From Planococcus halocryophilus (GTDB lineage Bacteria; Bacillota; Bacilli; Bacillales_A; Planococcaceae), in the NCBI RefSeq assembly GCF_001687585.2, contig NZ_CP016537.2, positions 840,001 through 904,000 of the forward strand: 64,000 nucleotides of DNA. The letters run 5' to 3'. Shown here piece by piece: positions 1-8,954 of this stretch; the first letter of the stretch is position 1; the number at the start of each line of letters is the position of its first letter. Both the position numbers and the translations under genes were made by a program. The notes under the pieces are model-generated. The model did not search any database. It was not told the DNA's origin and worked only from the letters and a program-made list of their open reading frames with translations.

Positions 1-2
1 CA

Positions 3-1478
3 TCGGCGTTAATGGTTGCCACTGGTCGACATGTGTTTGATATTCCGGTAGAAGTTATTGAGCTAGCAGAACAACAAAAATTCGTTATTATTGAACTGCC
101 GTGGGAAGTGAGATTTTCAGCTATTATCGAAGAAGTAATGAAAAATATTAATGATAAACAATATAAAGACCGTGAGAAGTCAGAGAAAGTGCAACAAGAA
201 CTGTTGAAACTAATTCTTGGTGATACGGATTTAAATAATATTTCAAAATACATTCAACGACAAATTGACCACCAGCTGTTGATAACTGATCGAAATGGAT
301 TTATTCAAACCGAAAACGGTCATACTCAAGAGTTTATTGAGAAATGGAAAAATGCTGTGATTCAAGGAGATTTTCCAATTTGTAAAGAAATAAATATACT
401 TAATCACGATCCGATGTTACAGAAATTTCGTATGGCAAAATTGGATGATAGAATAATCTTACAGATTCCAGTTTTACAAATTTCTGAAGATCCTCAAGGA
501 TATGTGTTTGTCGTCCTACCAAATGAACTACAAGTCGTTTCTTATTTAACGCCTTTTCGTGTAGCTGTCCTAGAACATGCCGCCACAACCATATCGTTAT
601 GGCTTTCTAGAAAAAATGCCATTGAAGAAACAAAACTAAACTTGAGAAGTGATTTCGTCCAAGAAGTGGCTACAGGAGACTTTGTTTCTGCAGACCAAGC
701 ATTCTCAAGAGCCAAACTATTGGGATATAACCTAGACTTGCCATATATTTGTCTAGTCGGATTTCCTGAAAATTTCAAGGAACTATTTGAAAAACGGAAA
801 CAAGAGATTATTTCTTATGTACAATGGACAGAAAGCATGATTCGTTATATCGAAGAAGAAATTTACTTTGCTGCTCAGTCTTTAAAAAGAGAAGTAATGA
901 TGACTTATCAAGGAAATCAATTGCTGATTTATCTAGAAAAGCCAGCGGAAACAGATTATGATAATGTCGTTAATTTTTTAGATTTAATCGAACGTCGATT
1001 AAAGAATCTTTTGCCGGAAGTCACGATCTCTTGGGGAATTGGAGACTTTAATAAAGGGTTTCAAGGATTAGCTGAAAGTTATCAACAAGCCAATCTGGCA
1101 GTAGATATTGGACGGCGAAAAAAAGGCAAGGGGAAACGTACTTTTTACAGCGATACGCGTATAGATCGTGTATTGTTAACTCTTGCACAAAATGAAGAAA
1201 TGAAAAAAGTGATTATGACAACAATCGAACCACTTGTCGAATATGATAAACAGCGAAATATGGATTTGATTGGCACGTTAAAATGCTATAACCAAAACCA
1301 CGGAAATGTCAGCCAAGCAGCAAGAGCTTTAAATTTACATCGTCAATCGTTACTTTACCGACTTAGAAAAATCGAATCATTAACGGGACATTCTCTGATT
1401 GATCCTGATGATTTATTTTTGTTGGATTTAAGCATTAAAACATGGGAAATTGGCGTTGTAGAAAACAAAAATGGATAA
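3..1478 (+). CDS. PucR-family transcriptional regulator (5' end outside window)
   Basis: The reading frame is open to the left edge (S-A-L before the first Met at 12), so the gene starts upstream. The N-terminal part resembles the PucR domain (about residues 1-45). A central region resembles the GGDEF-like segment of CdaR/PucR proteins (about 290-380). The C-terminus carries an HTH_30 domain (about 425-475) with the typical NVSQAARALNLHRQSLLYRL pattern. PucR/CdaR proteins are often activators of neighbouring catabolic genes in response to a pathway metabolite. It lies directly upstream of, and co-oriented with, the ectoine-type cluster, but a terminator separates them. It is the obvious candidate regulator, in a position where proteobacterial ectoine clusters carry the MocR-type EnuR. 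Family is confident; the target is inferred from position. Confidence 0.85.
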   Translation, partial: SALMVATGRHVFDIPVEVIELAEQQKFVIIELPWEVRFSAIIEEVMKNINDKQYKDREKSEKVQQELLKLILGDTDLNNISKYIQRQIDHQLLITDRNGFIQTENGHTQEFIEKWKNAVIQGDFPICKEINILNHDPMLQKFRMAKLDDRIILQIPVLQISEDPQGYVFVVLPNELQVVSYLTPFRVAVLEHAATTISLWLSRKNAIEETKLNLRSDFVQEVATGDFVSADQAFSRAKLLGYNLDLPYICLVGFPENFKELFEKRKQEIISYVQWTESMIRYIEEEIYFAAQSLKREVMMTYQGNQLLIYLEKPAETDYDNVVNFLDLIERRLKNLLPEVTISWGIGDFNKGFQGLAESYQQANLAVDIGRRKKGKGKRTFYSDTRIDRVLLTLAQNEEMKKVIMTTIEPLVEYDKQRNMDLIGTLKCYNQNHGNVSQAARALNLHRQSLLYRLRKIESLTGHSLIDPDDLFLLDLSIKTWEIGVVENKNG

Positions 1479-1525
1479 ACCGCCACCCGCACTTTTAACA
1501 GAAAGTGCGGGTGGCGGTTTTTTCT
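1478..1525 (+). terminator. Rho-independent terminator after the PucR gene
   Basis: A long GC-rich stem (AACCGCCACCCGCACTTT pairing with AAAGTGCGGGTGGCGGTT) with a 6-nt loop is followed by a run of T. It begins at the stop codon and separates the regulator from the catabolic genes. Confidence 0.93.
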
Positions 1526-1696
1526 TATGTCATTAAAGACGGAATAATTAGAAATTTTGACTATAATATAGATTAATTTTCATACATTATTGCAGATGAT
1601 AGTTACGCAAAGGAATCGCTATACTAAACTCACGGATATAATATTCCGAAAATTTAAAAAGTAACACCGATTTTACTAAAGAGGGGGATAGTTCCT

Positions 1697-2881
1697 ATGT
1701 CAGTTGGCACTGCAGAGTATCAAACAAGAATTTGGAAGACAAAAGAACGAATGGCATTGAAAGGAATAGAAGTTTTGCTTATTACAGATCCAGCAAATAT
1801 GAACTACCTCTCCGGTTACGATGGCTGGTCATTTTATGTCCATCAAATGTTAATCGTTATAAACGACGAAGATCAGCCAATCTGGGTAGGACGCACAATG
1901 GATGCGAATGCTGCAAAAATTACCACGTGGCTATATCACGACAATATCATTTCGTATCCTGATACGTATGTTCAGTCGGAGACAAAACACCCGATGGATT
2001 TCGTAGCCGATATTTTAAAGCAAATCGGACAAGATAAACGTCGTATAGGAGTCGAAATGGAAAATTATTATTTCACTGCCAAATGTTATGAACAATTGAA
2101 AAAAGGATTGCCGAATGCAACTTTTCAAGATGCGACTTTATTAGTGAACTGGGTGCGTATCGTCAAGTCTGATCAAGAAATCGAATATATGAAAAAAGCA
2201 GCTGTGCTCGCTGAATTAGCTATGAATGCTGGAATCGAAATGATTAATGAAGGGGTTCGTGAATGTGATGTTGCAGCCAAAATTCTCTATGCACAAGTGA
2301 CAGGAACAGAAGAGTTTGGTGGAGATTACCCAGCCATTATGCCACTTATGCCATCGGGGGAAAAAACATCAACTCCTCATTTAACATGGACTGATACGCG
2401 TTATAAAGCCAACGAATCAGTCATTTTAGAATTGGCTGGTTGTTATAAGCGATATCATTCCCCGTTAGCCCGGACAATCCATATTGGAAGTCCGAGCGAA
2501 GAATTAAAAAAACTTGCGCAGGTGACAGTAGAAGGTATTGAGGACTGCCTTTCCATCATCAAACCAGGAATTGCTTTAGAAGAAGTTTGCGAAACTTGGA
2601 CCAAGTCAATTGCTAAATACGGTTATACAAAAGAGTCGCGAATCGGTTACTCGATGGGACTAAATTATCCACCTGATTGGGGTGAGCATACAGCCAGTAT
2701 TCGGAAAGGCGATCGGACGATTTTACAACCGAATATGACTTTCCATATGATTCCAGGGATGTGGTATGACAAATCTGGTTTTGAAGTAAGTGAATCTTTT
2801 CGGATAACTGAAAATGGTTGCGAAACCTTCGCCAATTTACCTAGAGGACTTTACGTCAAAAACGAAGCATTAATCAGATAG
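1697..2881 (+). CDS. doeA: Ectoine hydrolase DoeA/EutD-like M24 peptidase-family enzyme
   Basis: A 394-aa M24 (creatinase/aminopeptidase P fold) protein. It has a creatinase-like N-terminal domain (about 10-140) and a pita-bread C-terminal domain (about 155-385). The segments TDPANMNYLSGYDGW and YDGWSFYVHQ (about residues 30-50) and GMWYDKSGFEVSESFRI near the C-terminus match what I know of DoeA/EutD rather than of Xaa-Pro peptidases. DoeA opens the ectoine ring to N-acetyl-2,4-diaminobutyrate in the cytoplasm. The ATG at 1697 follows GAGGGGG. It is the first gene of a co-directional run to 10574. A weak promoter-like pair (ATGATA, 18 nt, TATACT around 1596-1625) lies upstream. The alternative is a generic M24 dipeptidase, less likely given the EutC-like and M20 neighbours. 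Confidence 0.8.
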   Translation: MSVGTAEYQTRIWKTKERMALKGIEVLLITDPANMNYLSGYDGWSFYVHQMLIVINDEDQPIWVGRTMDANAAKITTWLYHDNIISYPDTYVQSETKHPMDFVADILKQIGQDKRRIGVEMENYYFTAKCYEQLKKGLPNATFQDATLLVNWVRIVKSDQEIEYMKKAAVLAELAMNAGIEMINEGVRECDVAAKILYAQVTGTEEFGGDYPAIMPLMPSGEKTSTPHLTWTDTRYKANESVILELAGCYKRYHSPLARTIHIGSPSEELKKLAQVTVEGIEDCLSIIKPGIALEEVCETWTKSIAKYGYTKESRIGYSMGLNYPPDWGEHTASIRKGDRTILQPNMTFHMIPGMWYDKSGFEVSESFRITENGCETFANLPRGLYVKNEALIR

Positions 2882-2906
2882 GAACTCGAGGAGTGAGGCA
2901 AAATTG

Positions 2907-3908
2907 ATGATCTTCACAGAGCAAAAGCTGAGGCAGTATATCACTCTAAATCAGGACACTCTATCGATAATCGAAGACAGCTTCACTAAACTGGCGCAAC
3001 AACAAGTGGTGATGCCGCCTATTATGCGGCTTGATATTCATGACTACAACGGTGAAGTAGATGTGAAAACGGCATATGTAAAAGGCAAAGCAATGTTTGC
3101 CATTAAAGTTTCTTCTGGATATTTTGATAATCCAAAACAAGGCTTACCAAGTGGTAGTGGATTCATGATGCTGATGGATACAAAAACCGGTATCCCACAA
3201 GCTCTATTTCTAGATAATGGATACTTAACCGACGTCCGAACTGCAGCAGCAGGTGCCATTGCTGCAAATTATTCATCTAAAAAAACAGTCGAGACAGTTG
3301 GCATTATCGGATCCGGCAGTCAAGCCAGGTTGCAGTTGACTGCTTTAACTTTGGTTCGAGATTTTAAAAAAGTACTGGTCTATTCAAGGTCTGCTAAAGC
3401 TGCCTATCGATTTGCAGAAGAAATGAGCTCAGCACTCAACATAACAGTTCAAGTTGCAGAAAGTGCTAAAGAAGTGATCAAGAAGAGCCAATTGGTCGTG
3501 ACGACGACTCCTGCAACTGAGCCGCTAGTAAAAGCAGAATGGTTACATTCCGGTTTGCATATTACGGCGATGGGGTCAGATGCTGAACATAAGCAAGAGC
3601 TAGAAGCAGAAGTCTTGTCATCTGCAGATAAAATAATTTGTGATACGACCGCACAATGTATGCGCCTCGGAGAACTGCATCATGCTTTGGCCAGTGGAAC
3701 GTTAAACGATGCTTCTAATGTAATAGAATTGGGTCAATTAACTTCTCAAGAAAAAAAGGGGAGAGATCATGACGATCAAATTACAGTTTGTGATTTGACT
3801 GGTACAGGAGCACAAGATACGGCAATTGCGTTGTACGCTTATCGCGAAATGATCAAGCGAAGTAAAGGTATTGAAATTGATTGTAGTCACCAATCACAAA
3901 AAAATTAA
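2907..3908 (+). CDS. EutC-like ornithine cyclodeaminase/mu-crystallin family dehydrogenase
   Basis: About 333 aa with a Rossmann glycine motif GIIGSGSQA (about residue 134). The conserved block NGYLTDVRTAAAGAIAA just before it, and MPPIMRLDI with DVKTAYVKGKAMFAIKVSSG near the N-terminus, resemble EutC, the NAD-dependent partner of EutB in conversion of hydroxyectoine to ectoine. A TTG at 2904 and an ATG at 2907 are both possible after the SD GAGGAGTGAGG; I chose ATG. It sits 25 nt after doeA. The usual partners EutA (racemase-like) and EutB (threonine dehydratase-like, PLP) are absent here. The next gene is a PLP enzyme of a different fold family. Family is confident; the reaction is inferred. 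Confidence 0.75.
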   Translation: MIFTEQKLRQYITLNQDTLSIIEDSFTKLAQQQVVMPPIMRLDIHDYNGEVDVKTAYVKGKAMFAIKVSSGYFDNPKQGLPSGSGFMMLMDTKTGIPQALFLDNGYLTDVRTAAAGAIAANYSSKKTVETVGIIGSGSQARLQLTALTLVRDFKKVLVYSRSAKAAYRFAEEMSSALNITVQVAESAKEVIKKSQLVVTTTPATEPLVKAEWLHSGLHITAMGSDAEHKQELEAEVLSSADKIICDTTAQCMRLGELHHALASGTLNDASNVIELGQLTSQEKKGRDHDDQITVCDLTGTGAQDTAIALYAYREMIKRSKGIEIDCSHQSQKN

Positions 3909-3921
3909 GAGGAGTGGTCGT

Positions 3922-5121
3922 ATGACACAAAAAGATATTCAGATGGGAACAAAAGCAGTATGGGCAGGAGAAAAAGAATATTTGGTACATGGTGCAACTC
4001 AAGTGCCTGTGGTATTGAGCGTAGCTTATACGTATGACGATATGGACGAATGGTACGACGTAGCAATCGGAAAGAAAAAAGGTCATATTTATGGACGCAA
4101 CACAAACCCAACAGTACAGGCATTTGAAGATAAAGTGAAAATACTAGAAGGTGCAGAAGCAGCAACAAGTTTTTCTACAGGGATGGCTGCCATTAGCAAC
4201 ACACTAGCAACATTTTTACTACCGGGTGATCGCATTGTCTCGGTAAAAGACACATATGGTGGAACCAATAAAATTTTCACTGAATTTCTTCCGCGACAAA
4301 ATATTGAAGTGGCTTTAGCGGAAACCGGTAACCACGAGTCTATTGAAGCGGAAGTGGCAAAAGGTTGTAAAATCCTTTACTTAGAAACACCAACAAATCC
4401 AACAGTCAAAATTACGGATATTGAGCGAATGGCGAAGGCAGGACATGAAGTCGGAGCAATTGTCATTATTGATAACACATTCGGCACACCGATTAATCAA
4501 AATCCTCTTGAACTGGGCGTCGACTTGGTCATTCATAGCGCAACAAAGTTTCTCGGGGGGCATGCAGATGCGTTAGGAGGCGTCTTGGTCGGTTCTCAAG
4601 AACTCGTTGAGCAAGTTTATCATTACCGTGAAATCAACGGGGCAACGATGGATCCAATGGCAGCTTACTTGACTTTGCGCGGGATGAAGACACTTCATAT
4701 TCGTGTTCGTGAGCAATGCAAAAATGCAATGGCGCTTGCAAAATACTTACAAACAAAAGAATTGGTCGAAGATGTCTTTTATCCAGGACTTGAAACGCAT
4801 CCAAACCATGACATTGCGAAAAAACAAATGAAAGATTTTGGCGGCATGCTCAGCTTTGCAGTAAAAGGCGGCGTGGATACTGTACGAGATCTTCTTCCAA
4901 AATTGCAATACGCACATCGTGCAGCAAACCTTGGGGCTGTTGAAACAACGGTTGGTCCTGCGCGGACAACAAGTCACGTAGAATGTACGCCAGAAGAACG
5001 TGCAGCAATGGGAATTCCTGAAGGCTTGGTTCGAGTGTCTTGCGGAATCGAAAATATTGAAGACATCATTGCTGATTTCGAACAAGCTTTTAAACATGTT
5101 GAAAGTGCTGTGAAAATTTAA
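3922..5121 (+). CDS. Cystathionine gamma-synthase/lyase-family PLP enzyme
   Basis: A 399-aa fold-type I PLP enzyme of the Cys/Met metabolism family. The Schiff-base lysine is K209 in SATKFLGGHADALGG, and the phosphate-binding region FSTGMAA and the ETPTNPTVK segment are present. The ATG at 3922 follows GAGGAGTGG. Family members catalyse gamma- or beta-elimination or replacement on amino acids such as O-acylhomoserine, cystathionine or methionine. No sulfur gene lies nearby; it is between EutC-like and deacetylase genes. I infer a role on 2,4-diaminobutyrate or a hydroxy derivative, possibly replacing the missing DoeD transaminase or EutB. An ordinary methionine gamma-lyase role cannot be excluded from sequence alone. 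Confidence 0.8.
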   Translation: MTQKDIQMGTKAVWAGEKEYLVHGATQVPVVLSVAYTYDDMDEWYDVAIGKKKGHIYGRNTNPTVQAFEDKVKILEGAEAATSFSTGMAAISNTLATFLLPGDRIVSVKDTYGGTNKIFTEFLPRQNIEVALAETGNHESIEAEVAKGCKILYLETPTNPTVKITDIERMAKAGHEVGAIVIIDNTFGTPINQNPLELGVDLVIHSATKFLGGHADALGGVLVGSQELVEQVYHYREINGATMDPMAAYLTLRGMKTLHIRVREQCKNAMALAKYLQTKELVEDVFYPGLETHPNHDIAKKQMKDFGGMLSFAVKGGVDTVRDLLPKLQYAHRAANLGAVETTVGPARTTSHVECTPEERAAMGIPEGLVRVSCGIENIEDIIADFEQAFKHVESAVKI

Positions 5122-5146
5122 TCATCACGATCCGAGGTGCAAAAGA

Positions 5147-6397
5147 ATGGTAGGACATCATCTTAGTGTTGAGCGAGCCAACGCGATAGCAGACAAATTA
5201 ATCGAATGGCGGCGTACGTTTCATCGGTTTCCTGAACTCAGCTTTCAAGAGTTCGAGACTAGTCGGTATATTGCAAAACGTTTACAGAAAATAGCTGGCA
5301 TTAATGTAGAAATTGGCTTAGGTGTAGAAACAAGTGTCGTCGGGACATTGACTTCAGGTGATGGACCGACGATCGCCATTCGAGCAGACATTGATGCACT
5401 GCCAATAGATGAACAAAGCGAATGTGATTATCGTTCACAAAACCCAGGTATTATGCATGCTTGTGGTCACGATGCGCATGCGGCAATTTTATTGGGGGCG
5501 GCAGAAATTTTAGCTAAGCAATTTAAAGAAATGGATATTCAAGGGACTGTAAAATTTATTTTTCAACCAGCAGAAGAAAGCATAGATGAAGAAGGAATGT
5601 CTGGATCTCCTTATCTTGTGCAGGCTGGCGTATACGATGGCGTAGACGCAGCGATTGCGCTTCATATGTGCCCATGGTTGCCTGTTGGAGAAGTACAAAT
5701 CAATGATGGGTATAGCATGGCAAATGTTGATGTTTTTCAAGCAAGAATTATTGGAACTGGCGGACATGGCGCGTATCCGGAACTTGGAACCGATCCGACT
5801 TGGATGTTAGGGCCTGTGTTACAAGCATTGCACGGAATTGTTTCTAGAAAAGTTCCTGCATTGGAAGCGGCAGTAATTAGCATCGGTCAAATTCATGCGG
5901 GGACAGCAAGCAACATTATTCCAACTGAAGTGAAAATCGAAGGAACAATTCGCAGTTATTCTTCCGAAATTCGTGACTTGTTATCAAACGAAATACAAAA
6001 AGCATTTTCAGTTGTAGATCGTTTAGATGGTGAGTATTCGTTAGAGATTCAAAGAGGAGAGCCAGCATTAGTGAATCATCCAAGCATTAATGACATATTT
6101 CTTAAAACAATTTACGAAATCTACCCTAATCTCGGCATCACGAAAAAACCATTTGGTATGGGGGGAGAAGATTTTGGATACGTTACGCAAATATTGCCTG
6201 GTTCGATGTTCTTTTTAGGATGTGCTGTTGCGGATGGAGTGCAACGAGATCTTCATACGCCAATTTTTGACATTGATGAAAAGTGTCTGCCAATAGGTGC
6301 TGCAATTCTAGCGCAAACAGCACGCAATTTTTTAATCGGAGAGATGTCTTCAACTATTCTTCCAAACAAGCAAGTAATACAAAAAAGTGAGGTGTGA
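5147..6397 (+). CDS. M20-family amidohydrolase, candidate N-acetyl-diaminobutyrate deacetylase
   Basis: A 416-aa M20D-type amidohydrolase with a metal-binding motif HACGHDAH (about residue 104), FQPAEE (about 142), and GGHGAYPE in the dimerisation domain. The family removes acyl groups from N-acyl amino acids with a di-metal centre. In an ectoine pathway the product of DoeA, N-alpha-acetyl-diaminobutyrate, must be deacetylated. The characterised DoeB/EutE is, to my knowledge, an AstE/aspartoacylase-type enzyme, so this would be the non-homologous M20 form (the DoeB2 type). The ATG at 5147 follows CGAGGTGC. It is 25 nt downstream of the PLP gene and 4 nt upstream of the next start. Family is sure; the substrate is inferred from context. 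Confidence 0.78.
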   Translation: MVGHHLSVERANAIADKLIEWRRTFHRFPELSFQEFETSRYIAKRLQKIAGINVEIGLGVETSVVGTLTSGDGPTIAIRADIDALPIDEQSECDYRSQNPGIMHACGHDAHAAILLGAAEILAKQFKEMDIQGTVKFIFQPAEESIDEEGMSGSPYLVQAGVYDGVDAAIALHMCPWLPVGEVQINDGYSMANVDVFQARIIGTGGHGAYPELGTDPTWMLGPVLQALHGIVSRKVPALEAAVISIGQIHAGTASNIIPTEVKIEGTIRSYSSEIRDLLSNEIQKAFSVVDRLDGEYSLEIQRGEPALVNHPSINDIFLKTIYEIYPNLGITKKPFGMGGEDFGYVTQILPGSMFFLGCAVADGVQRDLHTPIFDIDEKCLPIGAAILAQTARNFLIGEMSSTILPNKQVIQKSEV

Positions 6398-6401
6398 AAT
6401 C

Positions 6402-7457
6402 ATGGTTCATAAATTAGCATTTATCGGATTTGGCGTAGTTGGACAAGGTTTAGCTGAAATTCTTCATCATAAAAAAGAAGCATTAAAACGCGACGAAAAT
6501 TTTGAAGCGCAAATTGTGGCGATATCTGATTTTATGAAAGGTTCTATTTATCAGCCAAACGGACTTGATATCGAGTTGGTTTTAAAAACCTTGAAAGAAA
6601 CCGGAAACCTAGAAAATTATCCTGAAACGACAGGGTTAATCAAAGGATGGGATAGTATAACGACCATTTGCGAGTCCAATGCGGATACGATTATCGAAGT
6701 ATCTTATACGGATGTGAAAACTGGTCAACCGGCAATCAATCATTGTAAATCAGCATTTGAACATGGCAAAAACGTAGTTATGACAAACAAAGGACCTGTC
6801 GCTTTAGCATATAAAGAGCTCTCAGAAATTGCTGAGCAACATGGTGTGTCTTGGGGATTTGAAGGTACCGTGATGAGTGGGACCCCGGCACTTCGTATGC
6901 CTAACGCAACACTTGCAGGGAATGATATTACTGAAATACGAGGGATTTTGAACGGGACGACAAATTATATTTTGACGAAAATGGAGAACGAAGGGGTTAC
7001 ATATGAAGAAGCGTTAAAAGAAGCTCAGGCTTTAGGTTATGCCGAAGCAGATCCGACCAGTGATGTAGAGGGATATGATGCGCGCTATAAAATTGTTATT
7101 CTTTCAAACTACGTGATGAAAGCTCCATTGACCGTTGAAGAAGTTTCATGCACAGGAATTTCAAGTATTACAGCTAAAGATATTGAAGAAGCGAAAATAG
7201 AAGGGAAACGTTGGAAGCTTATCGCAACAGCACGAAAAGATCAAACAGGAGTCATCGCTTCGATTGCTTTAGAAAAAGTGGATTTAGATGATCCGTTAGC
7301 ATCGATTAGTGGTGCGACAAATGCTATCACTTATGAGACAGATTTACTGGGGGCGGTAACATTAAGTGGAGCAGGAGCTGGAAAAGTCGAAACAGGCTTT
7401 TCATTATTGATTGACTTAATAACGATTGCTCGCCAAAAGCAAACAGTAAAACTATAA
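6402..7457 (+). CDS. Homoserine dehydrogenase-like oxidoreductase
   Basis: About 351 aa with an N-terminal NAD(P)-binding domain (GFGVVGQGLAE, about residues 8-18) and a homoserine dehydrogenase catalytic domain. The latter includes GTVMSGTPALR, LNGTTNYILTKM and ADPTSDVEGYDARYK with the conserved catalytic Asp/Lys region. It lacks a C-terminal ACT domain, unlike biosynthetic Hom of Bacillus, and is shorter. Homoserine dehydrogenase interconverts homoserine and aspartate semialdehyde. Its next neighbour is an aldehyde dehydrogenase that could take aspartate semialdehyde to aspartate, so a catabolic direction is likely. The ATG at 6402 follows GTGAGGTG. A fresh threonine-pathway role is unlikely because thrB/thrC are absent. 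Confidence 0.82.
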   Translation: MVHKLAFIGFGVVGQGLAEILHHKKEALKRDENFEAQIVAISDFMKGSIYQPNGLDIELVLKTLKETGNLENYPETTGLIKGWDSITTICESNADTIIEVSYTDVKTGQPAINHCKSAFEHGKNVVMTNKGPVALAYKELSEIAEQHGVSWGFEGTVMSGTPALRMPNATLAGNDITEIRGILNGTTNYILTKMENEGVTYEEALKEAQALGYAEADPTSDVEGYDARYKIVILSNYVMKAPLTVEEVSCTGISSITAKDIEEAKIEGKRWKLIATARKDQTGVIASIALEKVDLDDPLASISGATNAITYETDLLGAVTLSGAGAGKVETGFSLLIDLITIARQKQTVKL

Positions 7458-7477
7458 CGAGAGGAGGCGGTGAACCG

Positions 7478-8920
7478 ATGACTACTCATCTTAAAGGTCA
7501 AAAAATGTTTATTGCAGGAGAATGGATAAGCAGTGAGAAAACTATTGAAGTTCGTAATCCACAAGATAATACCATCATCGATTTAGTTCCTGCAGCTACG
7601 GTTGAGGATATGCTGAATTGTTTAGAAGAAGCAAAAAAAGGTGCAGGCATTGCAGCTGCAATGCCCGTACATCAACGTATGAAAGTAATTCATGGTGCAG
7701 CTGATTATATAGAAGAACATCATAAAAAATTTGCACGAATCATTGCAATGGAAAGCAGTAAAACGATCCGTGAAGCAACTAAAGAAGTAGGACGTGCTAT
7801 TCAAACGCTACGTATAAGTGCAGAAGAAGCAAGACGAATCACCGGAGAAACCATTCCTTTCGATCAATCGCCAGGAAGTGAAAGTCGAATCGGTTATTTT
7901 TACCGTTTTCCAATTGGCGTTATCGCAGCAATCACACCGTTCAATGATCCGCTCAATTTAGTAGCACATAAAATTGGCCCAGCGATTGCTTCGGGAAATG
8001 CCATAGTGGTCAAGCCCGCGACCGTGACGCCTCTTAGTGCACTGCTCTTGGCGGAAGCTTTTTCGTTTGCTGGATTGCCAGCTAAGGTCTTGTCTGTCAT
8101 TACAGGCCATGGCAGCGAAATTGGAGATGCACTTGTCACCCATCCGGCAGTCCGGATGATTACCTTCACAGGTGGCCTTGAAGCGGGTGAAAAAATAGTA
8201 AGCAAAGCGGGATTGAAGAAAATTAGTATGGAACTGGGTTCGAATTCACCGGTCATTGTGTTGGAAGATGCAGATATAGAGGATGCAGTGGAATCTTGCG
8301 TTTCAGGAGCTTTCTGGGCGGCTGGACAAAATTGCTTAGGTGTTCAACGAATTTATGTTGAAAAAAGCATCTTCAAATCCTTCCAAAGCCAATTCGTAGA
8401 GCGGACAGAAAAGTACATTATCGGTGATAAACAATCAGAACTTACGGACATGGGGCCAATGATTTCTGAAAAAGAAGCGATTCGTGTCGAGAACCTAGTC
8501 GACGAAGCAGTTGAAAAAGGAGCAGTCATTTTAACTGGTGGAGAACGTAACGGAGCCTATTACTTACCAACTGTGCTCACTGATGTGCCAAAAGATTGTA
8601 AAGTGGCTCAAGAAGAAATTTTTGGTCCGGTTGTTTTGCTTTATCCCATAGCTGATCTAGATGAAGCAATTGTATTATCAAATAGCGTCAACTATGGCTT
8701 GCAGGCTGGAATTTTCACCAAAAACATTGATATGGCTCATAAAGCGATTGCCAAGTTGGATGTCGGCGGAGTACTGGTTAATGACAGCAGCGATTACCGT
8801 ATTGATGCCATGCCATTTGGTGGAGTTAAGAACTCTGGGTTAGGTCGTGAAGGCATTAAATTTTCGATACAAGAAATGACAGAAACAAAAGTTGTTTGTT
8901 TTAAACTGCCTGGCCAATAA
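7478..8920 (+). CDS. NAD(P)-dependent aldehyde dehydrogenase (DoeC-like candidate)
   Basis: A 480-aa ALDH superfamily protein. The catalytic Cys is C286 in GQNCLG, the general-base Glu is in MELGSNSPV, and an NAD-site segment FTGGLEAGE is present. DoeC in Halomonas is an aspartate-semialdehyde dehydrogenase of this superfamily that finishes ectoine breakdown to aspartate. Position directly after a homoserine dehydrogenase-like gene fits that substrate. The ATG at 7478 follows GAGGAGGCGG, a strong SD. Succinate-semialdehyde dehydrogenase is an alternative. Confidence 0.78.
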   Translation: MTTHLKGQKMFIAGEWISSEKTIEVRNPQDNTIIDLVPAATVEDMLNCLEEAKKGAGIAAAMPVHQRMKVIHGAADYIEEHHKKFARIIAMESSKTIREATKEVGRAIQTLRISAEEARRITGETIPFDQSPGSESRIGYFYRFPIGVIAAITPFNDPLNLVAHKIGPAIASGNAIVVKPATVTPLSALLLAEAFSFAGLPAKVLSVITGHGSEIGDALVTHPAVRMITFTGGLEAGEKIVSKAGLKKISMELGSNSPVIVLEDADIEDAVESCVSGAFWAAGQNCLGVQRIYVEKSIFKSFQSQFVERTEKYIIGDKQSELTDMGPMISEKEAIRVENLVDEAVEKGAVILTGGERNGAYYLPTVLTDVPKDCKVAQEEIFGPVVLLYPIADLDEAIVLSNSVNYGLQAGIFTKNIDMAHKAIAKLDVGGVLVNDSSDYRIDAMPFGGVKNSGLGREGIKFSIQEMTETKVVCFKLPGQ

Positions 8921-8954
8921 AAAAATTATCGACATGGGTGAAGGGGGAAATCTT

